From Nitrososphaeraceae archaeon (lineage in GTDB: Archaea; Thermoproteota; Nitrososphaeria; Nitrososphaerales; Nitrososphaeraceae): DNA of 64,000 nt. The translations under genes and the position numbers were made by a program. Location: positions 98,182 through 162,181 of the forward strand of contig JALDRC010000007.1 of NCBI GenBank assembly GCA_031316115.1, read 5' to 3'. Below, piece after piece: positions 43,740 through 52,782 of this stretch. The notes beneath the pieces are model-generated. The model was not told the origin of the DNA. It was given only the letters and a program-made list of their open reading frames with translations, and made no database searches. Each line of letters begins with the position of its first letter. Position 1 is the first letter of the stretch.

Positions 43740-44313
43740 GAAGCCACCTGGAACACCATCAGGAAATGTAACACAGCAAGGGCCCCCTATGTCTGGTTTT
43801 GTAGGCAACACTATCAACGGCACCACTACCCCCGCCACCACTTGCGCTAAGACTGCAGCAGTACTCAATAAAGAAATAGCAATCAAGACAGCACAAGTGG
43901 AAAAACTAAATACTGAAGTAACCACAGAAAGACAGGCACACCAATCTAGAATGAACCAGATAACAGAATTGGAAAACACAGTACATAGACTACAACTAGA
44001 ATCGTATCTTAGGAAACATATAGACAGCGAAAATATGATACATTATCAAGCAATGAAGTTTGCTTCCAAGGGTTTTAGTGTTGACGACTTGAAGGACATT
44101 TATGAAGATATTCCTGTAAGAATAGCCAGCAACAAGACACAACATATTCCAAAGTCCAAGGTTAGACTAAGAACCGCTTCAACTGATGAAAGCAATTATG
44201 ATAACAATAGTAGATTCAACAACGTAAGAGAAACTAATGAGAAACTAACTAACGCATTCTTTGGGATTAGCAGTAATAGCAATAGTAATTTGTATGACGA
44301 CTATATCGGATAA
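43672..44313 (+). CDS. Hypothetical coiled-coil element protein
   Basis: 213 aa; Pro/Gln/Thr-rich N-terminus, coiled coil NKEIAIKTAQVEKLNTEVTTERQAHQSRMNQITELENTVHRLQLE; Ser/Asn-rich tail. Confidence 0.55.
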   Translation: MILAMEDGTEEPEQQNTEQQNSKKPPGTPSGNVTQQGPPMSGFVGNTINGTTTPATTCAKTAAVLNKEIAIKTAQVEKLNTEVTTERQAHQSRMNQITELENTVHRLQLESYLRKHIDSENMIHYQAMKFASKGFSVDDLKDIYEDIPVRIASNKTQHIPKSKVRLRTASTDESNYDNNSRFNNVRETNEKLTNAFFGISSNSNSNLYDDYIG

Positions 44314-44379
44314 ATTCTATTTATTTCGTGTTTTATTTATTTGCTAACTTACAACAAAAAAAGGTGACTAACTAAAAGA

Positions 44380-44871
44380 ATGACTTCAGAACGAATGTTA
44401 TATGAAAAGCGTTTAGAAAAGATATTTGATATGTTACTTTTAGGTATGACTAATGAAGAAATAGCAAACCATTTTCAAATAACTGTTAGAAGTGTTCTCA
44501 ACTACAAACACAAACTAGAAGAACGTTATATGAAATATCAAGAACAGAAAAATTACAATACCTGGGCATTAGAAATTGCATTATTAAAAAATAGACTGTT
44601 ATCACTTTATAGGAATTTAGACAGGAAAATTGCAGATAGTAAAAACAGTACTGGAGATTCTGCTAAAGCAGCACAGGTTGCAATGGAAATAGCATTACGT
44701 ATCATGGATATTGAAAACAGAGGAATTGAAGGAGTACAACAACTAGCAAGGTTAGTACAGAATGAAGAAGCAAAACTAAACGCATACAATAACTGGAATG
44801 AATTAGATAATGAACAAAAAAGAATGCTAGACTTCAAACGATATGACACAGAACAAAATAGACAATTCTAG
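44380..44871 (+). CDS. HTH protein (terminase-small-subunit-like or transcriptional)
   Basis: LEKIFDMLLLGMTNEEIANHFQITVRSVLNYKHKLEERY HTH followed by a helical region. Confidence 0.55.
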   Translation: MTSERMLYEKRLEKIFDMLLLGMTNEEIANHFQITVRSVLNYKHKLEERYMKYQEQKNYNTWALEIALLKNRLLSLYRNLDRKIADSKNSTGDSAKAAQVAMEIALRIMDIENRGIEGVQQLARLVQNEEAKLNAYNNWNELDNEQKRMLDFKRYDTEQNRQF

Positions 44872-45027
44872 TTAATTATCATATAAATATTATTACAATT
44901 TTATTCTATACAACTACAATATAATAATCGATATAACAATTATTTTCTCTCAATACTATTCTAATAAATTATATTTAAATAGTCAATAAATATTCTTCTT
45001 ACCTCAGATATATTTTAAACCTATTTT

Positions 45028-45924
45028 ATGTACATGAATATATCAAGAACTATACCTATATTCTTGATTAGTGCAGTATTGGTGTTTGGAACTACCATTT
45101 CCATGGGAATTCCAGCATCCTTTGCTGAACCACAATACGACTCTTATGGGAAAGATTATGACAAAAAGTCTTCAGGTCTAAATAAGCAGAATGTTAACTG
45201 TAATAACATAATCATAAATGCAGGAGATAGCGCTGGTCAGGGAACAACAACAGGAGAAGATATGCTGGGTGCAATGGCTGCAGATGACGGAGAAGATGGA
45301 ACAGGTCAATGGCTAGAGAATGGTGATAAAAAAGGATCGAACAGCATTAACGAGAACATAGTAAATTTCTGTAAAAATAAGCATAACAAGATAATAGTAG
45401 CAGCAGAACCACAAACTGGTTCCTTAACTGTAAAGAAGGAGGTCTTTGGGTGTGAAACTAGTAGTTCACTTAGTATGGATTGTCAGAGCCTAGATAATAA
45501 TGATCCTCTCTGGCTTTCATGCGATAATCCTACTATAAGTATCACAGATTTCTGTATGAATCTACCAAGGAATTTCTTTGACATTGAAGTTTTAGACGAC
45601 ACAGATACACAGATACAACAATTCAAGGGTTCAGAACAGGGAACTACAATTCCTAACCTAGAACCTGGAATGTATAGTGTTAATGAGATAAGAGAAACAG
45701 GTTCCGGTATATTAAATCCCCCATCTCAAAGTGACTTAACAAATTGTAACAACGGTGGATTTCCTGAGGCAGGAAGTACATTAGTTGGTCGAATTTTATA
45801 TAATAATATATGCATTGAATATGAAGATGAACAAGGAAATGATTGTTCTACAACTACAATAGCAGCAGGGGAAGACAAAACATGTATAGTTAAAAATTAC
45901 ATCAGAAGTGCAATTTTCCTTTAA
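45028..45924 (+). CDS. Secreted protein, paralog of 46266-47030 in its N-terminal module
   Basis: 298 aa; signal peptide; YDKKSSGLNKQNVNCNNIIIN...NIVNFCKNKHNKIIVAAE, Cys-containing beta-rich C-terminal region. Confidence 0.6.
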   Translation: MYMNISRTIPIFLISAVLVFGTTISMGIPASFAEPQYDSYGKDYDKKSSGLNKQNVNCNNIIINAGDSAGQGTTTGEDMLGAMAADDGEDGTGQWLENGDKKGSNSINENIVNFCKNKHNKIIVAAEPQTGSLTVKKEVFGCETSSSLSMDCQSLDNNDPLWLSCDNPTISITDFCMNLPRNFFDIEVLDDTDTQIQQFKGSEQGTTIPNLEPGMYSVNEIRETGSGILNPPSQSDLTNCNNGGFPEAGSTLVGRILYNNICIEYEDEQGNDCSTTTIAAGEDKTCIVKNYIRSAIFL

Positions 45925-46265
45925 TAGACTACTAGACAAAAAATAATTAATCCAAATACAATGATAAGTAAAACTACCAAAAGAAAAGGTAAATAAATCC
46001 AACAACCTCTCTATTTTTTTTATTAGTCTAGCAATAAATTCGTGAATTTTAATTAGTTATTTATTTATTTAATCTATCCTGCTAGAGATATTATAATTGT
46101 CCAGTATGTGAAATACATATATCTTATCTTACTATTTTATAAAACAAGATTCTTAATTATCTAATATTCTGAAATTCATAATAAAATTATACTACTACTT
46201 TATATTCAGACAATCTCTAATGTTTGTTCGTACGCTAGATATACTATATACAATCTAATAGAACA

Positions 46266-47030
46266 ATGAATCCTAAAATCAAGATAGGTTCGATGTTCTT
46301 GTTAGCAGGAATACTAGTTGCAGGAACTATATCAACAATGATTCCAACGTCTTTTGCACAATCACAATATCGCTATGTTCCACAACAAGAATATACAGGA
46401 TATGAAAATTCTTATGGAAATGGCTATGACAAGAAACAAGGATCAGATGTAAATATTCAAAAGGTAAAATGTAACAACATAATCATAAATGGAGTAGAGA
46501 AATCTCGTCCAACGTCAGGAGATATGACTGGTAATACAATGGCTGCTGATGAAAATGATTGGATAGGTCAACAACAAAATCATGGATTTGGTAACGGTGA
46601 AAAGAAATTCAAAGGCTTTGATAGGAACATAGTAAATGTTTGTATAAATAAGAACAATATAGTAGCAGAGGAGTCAGTAGATACATGTGAATCTTGTATC
46701 GAAAAGACCTTAGATGAAGACCAGATAACTAACATTAATAATGCTCTAGAGAGAGCAGCACAACAAGGTGATCCTATTTTTTTTCAAGTAGGAACTGATG
46801 ACGCACAATTAGTAAGGTCATTAGATCAAGTATGTGAAATAATTAATAATGCAGGAGGCCAAGTTACTGTAGAGAATATTAACAGTTTCTTCATACAAGT
46901 AAATAAACAACTTAAACTTGGACAAGACGATCCTATACCCCCTGATGTAATAAGACAATTAATTCTATGTCTACAAGATGCTGGATTAGTAGTAGGTGAT
47001 GGTGGTGGTGGCGGTCGTGGAGACCTTTAA
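46266..47030 (+). CDS. Secreted protein, paralog of 45028-45924 in its N-terminal module
   Basis: 254 aa; signal peptide; YDKKQGSDVNIQKVKCNNIIIN...NIVNVCINKNNIVAEE, different C-terminal domain. Confidence 0.6.
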   Translation: MNPKIKIGSMFLLAGILVAGTISTMIPTSFAQSQYRYVPQQEYTGYENSYGNGYDKKQGSDVNIQKVKCNNIIINGVEKSRPTSGDMTGNTMAADENDWIGQQQNHGFGNGEKKFKGFDRNIVNVCINKNNIVAEESVDTCESCIEKTLDEDQITNINNALERAAQQGDPIFFQVGTDDAQLVRSLDQVCEIINNAGGQVTVENINSFFIQVNKQLKLGQDDPIPPDVIRQLILCLQDAGLVVGDGGGGGRGDL

Positions 47031-47144
47031 TTTTTTATTTTTTTTAATTGTCTAACAACAAATTAGCAAGTTCTAGTTAATTATTTATTTATTAGTTAAT
47101 AAGTTATTTATTTAATTATCAACATATTATTAATAGATAAAATA

Positions 47145-47435
47145 ATGACTACTGCAGACATAGAAAGGTTTGAAAATGAACTATCATTGTATGAGAAGGA
47201 AGTGGACTGTAATGAGAAATTCTATAAATTATACTTGCTAAATATGGAAATAGTAAAGAAGATACTGGAGACAGCCCAAAAGAATTATGATACTACAGAC
47301 GATCCAAGAGTTAAAGCAATGGAAATTAATGTAATAAAGCAAATGACTGAATCACTAAAGACATACGAAGATAACTTATTAGAAACCAAAAATAACTACG
47401 AGTTTCAAAAGAGATATCTAGAATCTTTAAGATAA
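47145..47435 (+). CDS. Hypothetical coiled-coil protein
   Basis: 96 aa highly helical ORF in the element. Confidence 0.5.
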   Translation: MTTADIERFENELSLYEKEVDCNEKFYKLYLLNMEIVKKILETAQKNYDTTDDPRVKAMEINVIKQMTESLKTYEDNLLETKNNYEFQKRYLESLR

Positions 47436-47454
47436 GATAAGATAAAAAATAATA

Positions 47455-47712
47455 TTGTTGTTGATGGTTATGAAAGAAGGTACAAAATTAGAATTAAAAA
47501 GACAGAGAATAAAGGAATGGAAGATGCAAGTAAAACAACGTAAACAACTTATTGAAATCTCACCGGAAACATTAACATTGTTTAAGAATGCTAGTGCATT
47601 GATGAACGCTAATACTACTAGTGATATAGGAACCTTTGATGATATACTCAGACGGGTTTTAAAACACTGGTTATATTGTGATTGTACTGATATTGAAATT
47701 GATAATTATTAA
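47455..47712 (+). CDS. RHH-like small protein
   Basis: LIEISPETLTLFKNASALMNANTTSDIGTFDDILRRVLKHWL. Confidence 0.5.
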   Translation: MLLMVMKEGTKLELKRQRIKEWKMQVKQRKQLIEISPETLTLFKNASALMNANTTSDIGTFDDILRRVLKHWLYCDCTDIEIDNY

Positions 47713-47721
47713 CAAAGTTAG

Positions 47722-47988
47722 TTAGCATTCCATATCATAATAATCATAATAGTCTGGTTCTACTATTGTTTTTATTTTATCCAGTTTATCAACAGTATAT
47801 TTTCCATCTACATATCCCTTTATCAAAACATTTAGGACTTTAGATTTCTTATATTGTCCAAACTGTTGTTGAACTTTATCATAAAAACCTGGAATTAAAC
47901 TTGTTTCAATCTGAAATGTATATAGTTTTGACTTCTTATTGTTATTGTTTCTAGTATTAGTATTAATTTGTTTATTACTTGTTAGCAA
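47722..47988 (-). CDS. Small hypothetical protein, oriented against the rest of the element
   Basis: 88 aa; SKLYTFQIETSLIPGFYDKVQQQFGQYKKSKVLNVLIKGYVDGKYTVDKL. Confidence 0.45.
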   Translation of the reverse strand: MLTSNKQINTNTRNNNNKKSKLYTFQIETSLIPGFYDKVQQQFGQYKKSKVLNVLIKGYVDGKYTVDKLDKIKTIVEPDYYDYYDMEC

Positions 47989-48123
47989 CTATCAAGAAAA
48001 TAGAATATAAAAAAATTTAAATTTTATTATAATAATATAATAATTACTTCGTGTATTGTCTAGTCGTAGATACAACAAACCGTAGACGTGGTAAAGGCCA
48101 TAGAATAGAAACTTCGTGTCTGT

Positions 48124-48167
48124 CTTGGGTGCTAATGTTGTGACTGAATGCCACAATAGCATCCAAG
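48124..48167. other. Long imperfect hairpin 1 (CTTGGGTGCTA...TAGCATCCAAG)
   Basis: Outer 11-bp stem (one G:T) plus inner TTGTG/CACAA stem separated by a 3-nt bulge. Confidence 0.8.
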
Positions 48168-48290
48168 GCTAATTGTATACAATACAATACACAGCAAGCA
48201 ATAAAGTAATAATTAAAAACTTTTATTCTCCAATATTGTAATATTAGTTACATTTCTCCAATGTATAATTGGGGTTCTGTACTCAATTTT

Positions 48291-48334
48291 CTTGGGTGCC
48301 TATGGTTGAAAAACCATTCCAGAAAGCACCCAGG
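48291..48334. other. Two-part hairpin 2 with GAAA tetraloop (CTTGGGTGC...ATGGTT-GAAA-AACCAT...GCACCCAGG)
   Basis: Perfect 6-bp GNRA-capped inner stem and 9-bp outer stem (one G:T); shares CTTGGGTGC with hairpin 1. Confidence 0.85.
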
Positions 48335-48408
48335 TTATTTATATCAACAAAAGTACAAAATGAATGAATATTATTTATATATCAAATTCAACCAACTAAA
48401 TATTAGTA

Positions 48409-48966
48409 ATGAACTTTATAACAAGACCTATTGATAACCCAAGTTACATAAATGTAGAGACAAATAGATACGGATATCCAAAAGAACAAACAGAACAAGA
48501 AAAACGAGAATATAAGAAACTATTCGGACAGCAATTAAAAATAAGTGATAAAACCTTTCAATTATTAAATGATATTGAACCCTATACAACTATACAGTAT
48601 AAGGGAAAATCATGCGATAATGCAATGTCCAAAGTATTAAGATATTACATTGATAGTCATTCAGGACATAATAACAGTCTAGAACAAATCAGACAGGTAA
48701 ACAAAGAGAAGATAGATAAAATAAGGCCTACTATTCCAAGACAGGACCCACACAACTACGACTATAGAATAGGATATCCAAATACAATACATTGCGAACA
48801 AGACACTTACGCTATGTTAGAACAAATATCAAGAAATTACTTTTCTACTAATCCAGATAATTATTACATGTCTGGTTTTTTCGGTGGTACTGAAGATTGT
48901 GTATTACAAGTAGTTTTAGAATATTATCTAGACAATAATCCAGATAAGAAGCAATCAAAGAAATAA
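48409..48966 (+). CDS. Hypothetical protein with two RHH-like modules
   Basis: 185 aa; LKISDKTFQLLNDI...DNAMSKVLRYYID and IHCEQDTYAMLEQI...EDCVLQVVLEYYLD. Confidence 0.5.
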   Translation: MNFITRPIDNPSYINVETNRYGYPKEQTEQEKREYKKLFGQQLKISDKTFQLLNDIEPYTTIQYKGKSCDNAMSKVLRYYIDSHSGHNNSLEQIRQVNKEKIDKIRPTIPRQDPHNYDYRIGYPNTIHCEQDTYAMLEQISRNYFSTNPDNYYMSGFFGGTEDCVLQVVLEYYLDNNPDKKQSKK

Positions 48967-48973
48967 ATAAAAA

Positions 48974-49144
48974 TTAAGGTGTTTGCATTAAAAATTTAAC
49001 TGTAACAGGAGGTACAAATCTCTTGTATTTTGGATTAAGTGTTCCTGATTGCAACTCAAGTACCATGTCTAAATATCCTGTTTCCCTATCTAAAGTTTCA
49101 TTGATTTTATTCTCCATATTTTGTATTATTTTCTCTGTTTCTAC
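48974..49144 (-). pseudogene. C-terminal fragment of an element gene interrupted by IS copy 2
   Basis: ...VETEKIIQNMENKINETLDRETGYLDMVLELQSGTLNPKYKRFVPPVTVKFLMQTP* open into the IS boundary. Confidence 0.6.
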
Positions 49145-49865
49145 GGCTCTGTTAAGATAAAATAATATTCACCTCCTTTTCTAACTCAAAATGATTATTA
49201 TTTGCTATGGTATCATTGTACATAGAGATAAAGAATTGTATCCAGTTATGTACATGAAATAGATTGCATTCCTGTTGTCTACATGGATAGTAATCATCAA
49301 ATGATTCGATTCTATCCTTCAAATACTGGTTTACTCTTTCCATCAAACTTTTCTGAATTGGTGAATGTAGATAGTGTTTCAATCCAATTACATTACATGC
49401 TTGATTATACCAGGTACCACCATCTGTATAGACAGTATGTTTTCCATATCTGGATACAAGAGATCTGATAAAATTCTCTGCCACAAACATGTTTCTCTCT
49501 TCAGAAATATAGATTCCAAGCACCGAAGAGTTAATTGGTTCTATACATATCCATAACCAAAAATGCTGGTTACCAATCTGAATAATTGTTTCATCTATAA
49601 CAAAAGCAGTTACTCTTTTTCTTTTGTAGATCCGGGAGGAACCAAACCTTTGTATCCAATTCCAAACAGAAACATGACTCCTTTTATCATCTCTAAATAC
49701 TACTAATGCTTTAGATGTACTGCGTAGGCTCAAACCAAGAAAGTACAGATAAAGAGAATACATTACAATAAAAGAAGCTGTTCTATTTCTTTCAAATTTG
49801 ATTTGATTCATATGATAAATAGAATGTTCTTAGCTATAGCTGTTTCTGCTTAGGTTAACAGAGCC
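49145..49865 (-). mobile_element. IS6-like insertion sequence, copy 2 (721 bp)
   Basis: TIR ggctctgttaa / ttaacagagcc; no target duplication (gtttctac vs ttattatg). Confidence 0.9.
49152..49811 (-). CDS. IS6-like DDE transposase (variant of copies 1 and 3)
   Basis: 219 aa; most residues shared with copies 1/3. Confidence 0.9.
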   Translation of the reverse strand: MNQIKFERNRTASFIVMYSLYLYFLGLSLRSTSKALVVFRDDKRSHVSVWNWIQRFGSSRIYKRKRVTAFVIDETIIQIGNQHFWLWICIEPINSSVLGIYISEERNMFVAENFIRSLVSRYGKHTVYTDGGTWYNQACNVIGLKHYLHSPIQKSLMERVNQYLKDRIESFDDYYPCRQQECNLFHVHNWIQFFISMYNDTIANNNHFELEKEVNIILS

Positions 49866-49983
49866 TTATTATGTCATATATCATTTAAATTTATGTTATT
49901 AATTTATGTAAACTTGCAATGTTGTATAACAACTTTTTTTGTATATTAATATAAATAAAAAATAAGATTTTATTAATAGCTTA

Positions 49984-50520
49984 TTATTGAAGATTGTTGT
50001 TTTTTATCTGCTTCTTAGCCATAATTTGAGATCTAATCGAAGCCAATGATTGATCAATTTGATATATTGCTAATTTGTCTCTTCCAAATATATCAAACTT
50101 TTGGAGAATTGTTTGAAATAAGATCTCTTCTTCTACTTGTTCACTTACAAACCATTGTAAGAACAAGTATGTAGCTCGGTCTTTTTCATTTTCAGCAATT
50201 TCTACTAAATTATTAATTAGCTTTGTAACAGTCTCTTCACTATTTAGTCCTGCTTGAAAAATAGCTTCTAGGGAATCAAATTTACTTTCAGGCTTTTCTG
50301 TTGCAGGAATTATTGCTTCGGCTCCAGCATTATTAAGATAATGAACGAATTTTAGCATATGCGTATTTTCCTCAACGGCCTGTTCAAAAAAGAAAGCAGC
50401 ACTTCCTTCATATCCAGCTCTTTCACACCATGATCCCATAGCAACATATGCATTAATGGCTGATGCTTCATATGATATTTGATCATTAATTGCTTTTTCC
50501 ATTTGTGATGAAATTCTCAT
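49984..50520 (-). CDS. Ferritin-like protein
   Basis: 178 aa; ISYEASAINAYVAMGSWCERAGYEGSAAFFFEQAVEENTHMLKFVHYLN...FLQWFVSEQVEEE. Confidence 0.9.
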   Translation of the reverse strand: MRISSQMEKAINDQISYEASAINAYVAMGSWCERAGYEGSAAFFFEQAVEENTHMLKFVHYLNNAGAEAIIPATEKPESKFDSLEAIFQAGLNSEETVTKLINNLVEIAENEKDRATYLFLQWFVSEQVEEEILFQTILQKFDIFGRDKLAIYQIDQSLASIRSQIMAKKQIKNNNLQ

Positions 50521-50624
50521 TGAAATAATTTATTATTCTTCGGATATCTATATTTTTTGGGTTTAGATTAGATTTAGTAATACATGTAACTTTTTCATTA
50601 ATATTGGTAATAAACAAATTTAGA

Positions 50625-50790
50625 TTCCAAACAGATCTGTAAACAGTTTCAACAAATCCATAACCAGAAAGGTTGAATCCAAATCTGACCAACAGTTTCA
50701 TCAGATATGAAATCAGATACTCTTTTACGTTTGTAGATCTGCAATGATCCAACCTTTGAATCCATTACCAAACAGCATTGTTAATTTTAC
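50625..50790 (-). pseudogene. Short remnant of an IS6-like transposase
   Basis: Minus strand CCAAACCTTTG.../KRKRVSDFISDETVGQIWIQPFWLWIC-like segment. Confidence 0.6.
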
Positions 50791-51500
50791 ATTAATTATA
50801 AAAATATATGTTGTTTATTTGCAATTCAAAAAAAGAAAAAATAGATAATATCTCAAAAGTAATATTATAAAGTCATTATCAGATTTATGGAAAACTAACT
50901 GAGTAGAATGGAATGTCTTATCTATGTAAAAACAGGGAAGAAAAAATAATGATATTTTGAATTAAAGCATAAAACACAAATATAGAAATTAAAATATAAT
51001 TATTTATATTAACTTTCTTGGATATGTAAACATTTGTAGACAATAAGTCAACTTTTTTTGCTTATATTATGTTTATAAATTAGACCCTTCCATTTCTACT
51101 GGAACATTAGTATTATAAATAATTACACTAATAATGTATATATAATTATCTAGATAACCTAATTTTTTACCACTCTTCATAATAAAGAATTCTGAATGGA
51201 TAACAATAATAGATAAACGAGAATAAATTTTTCTTTTAGCATATTAGAAAATTCATTTTTAACCTTAATAAAGTAAGGTGTTTATAATGGAAAAGATACG
51301 AATTTTTATCTATTATTTTTCTAGGATTTGAACATTATATAATAAATAAATATTCACCTATATAGTAATAAATTTAGACAAAATGTAATTATAATAATAT
51401 AACGGATAACACAATTATCATTTTTGTATCTTTACTAATTAATTAACTTGATCTAAGCATTAGTAGAAATAGATTTAACCAATTATTCCATCAGAATTCT

Positions 51501-51869
51501 ATGCAATCCCATCATAATTCTGATTTATTTTCATCTATCTTTCTATTTTTTATGGCAGGACTTTGTGAAATAGGAGGAGGATATATTGTTTGGGTTTGGG
51601 TAAGAGATGATATGGGATGGATATATGGGATTTTAGGAGGTTTCATTTTATTTGTATACGGTGTAATTCCAACATTTCAAAACTCTCCAAATTTTCATAG
51701 AATTTATGCTGCATATGGTGGATATTTTATTGTAATGTCATTACTCTGGGGATGGTTTTTTGATGGAGTACAACCTGATAGATATGATATCATTGGAGGG
51801 TCTGTTGCATTGATAGGAATTGGAATAATTTATTATGTACCTAGAGGAGGTAAAACAATTCGGAGTTAG
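51501..51869 (+). CDS. YnfA/UPF0060 family membrane protein, copy 1
   Basis: GLCEIGGGYIVWVWVRDDMGWIYGILGGFILFVYGVIPTF...FHRIYAAYGGYFIVMSLLWGWFFDG. Confidence 0.9.
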   Translation: MQSHHNSDLFSSIFLFFMAGLCEIGGGYIVWVWVRDDMGWIYGILGGFILFVYGVIPTFQNSPNFHRIYAAYGGYFIVMSLLWGWFFDGVQPDRYDIIGGSVALIGIGIIYYVPRGGKTIRS

Positions 51870-51889
51870 CATTTAGTATTTTAATAACT

Positions 51890-52198
51890 ATGGCATTATT
51901 TGGTCTGGCAGCACTTTTTGAAATAGGAGGAGGATATTTAATATGGTTATGGCTAAGAGAACAAAAGTCTTATCTATTAGGATTATTAGGAGGAGTCATT
52001 CTTTTTATATATGGAATTATTCTAACATCCCAACCTGAGACATTTGGAAGAGTATATGCTACATATGGAGGAATATTTATTATATCCTCGTTGTTATGGG
52101 GATTTTTAATAGATAAAAAAAAGCTAGATAAATATGAAATTATAGGTTCAGTAATCACAATTGTTGGAGCTTGTATAATTTTTTATCCTCCTAGATAA
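51890..52198 (+). CDS. YnfA/UPF0060 family membrane protein, copy 2
   Basis: ALFEIGGGYLIWLWLREQKSYLLGLLGGVILFIYGIILTSQPETFGRVYATYGGIFIISSLLWGFLIDKKK. Confidence 0.9.
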   Translation: MALFGLAALFEIGGGYLIWLWLREQKSYLLGLLGGVILFIYGIILTSQPETFGRVYATYGGIFIISSLLWGFLIDKKKLDKYEIIGSVITIVGACIIFYPPR

Positions 52199-52782
52199 AA
52201 TCGATTTAGAGCCTATCCGAAAACACCCCTCTCTTATATGTTATCCAAGCACAGACAAAATGTAATATTGCAATATAGTTATCTTCCTTCTTTTCCCATC
52301 GAATCAATAATCGCCTGAATCTATTCATCCATGAGTGTGTTCTCTCAACTGCCCATCTTCTTGCTCTATATTTTGATATCCTTCTTTTCTTCTTTTTGTT
52401 ACTATTCTTATAGTCTTCTCATCTCTTACAAACATGGATGGTATAACCATATTCCTCAAGTAACTCATATACTTCAGGATAGTAATATCCCTTGTCAAGA
52501 CAGATGTGTTGTTGTTGGGTATTTGTTGTAGATGATGATGATGGTCTACAAACCACTATACTCTGAAGAGTTGCTCTTGTCATCTTCATATCACGTCTGT
52601 TAGCACCATCAATTGTAATTGCAATAGGAATACCTTGACCCTCTACCAAGAGACTACGTTTAGTACCTGATTTACTTCTATATGTTGGGTTTGGTCCTGT
52701 ACTTTTTTCCCCCAAGAGATGCTTTTGTTATTGCACCATCCATTGATTGCCATTTCCAGTTAATGTCAACTTTTTCATAGTA

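Larger units (their letters stand above)
41820..49144. mobile_element. Putative integrated provirus/plasmid-like element, right end truncated by an IS
   Basis: Starts with a tyrosine recombinase, followed by small co-oriented ORFs of unknown function, overlapping genes, secreted paralogs, RHH-like proteins and structured intergenic DNA. Confidence 0.65.

Noticed and set aside
43659-43979. 106-aa Cys/Val-rich minus-strand ORF
   Set aside because: Antisense to the element coiled-coil gene; no start context or homology signal.
49283-49556. Plus-strand ORFs (49283-49468, 49374-49556) within IS copy 2
   Set aside because: Antisense to the IS6-like transposase.
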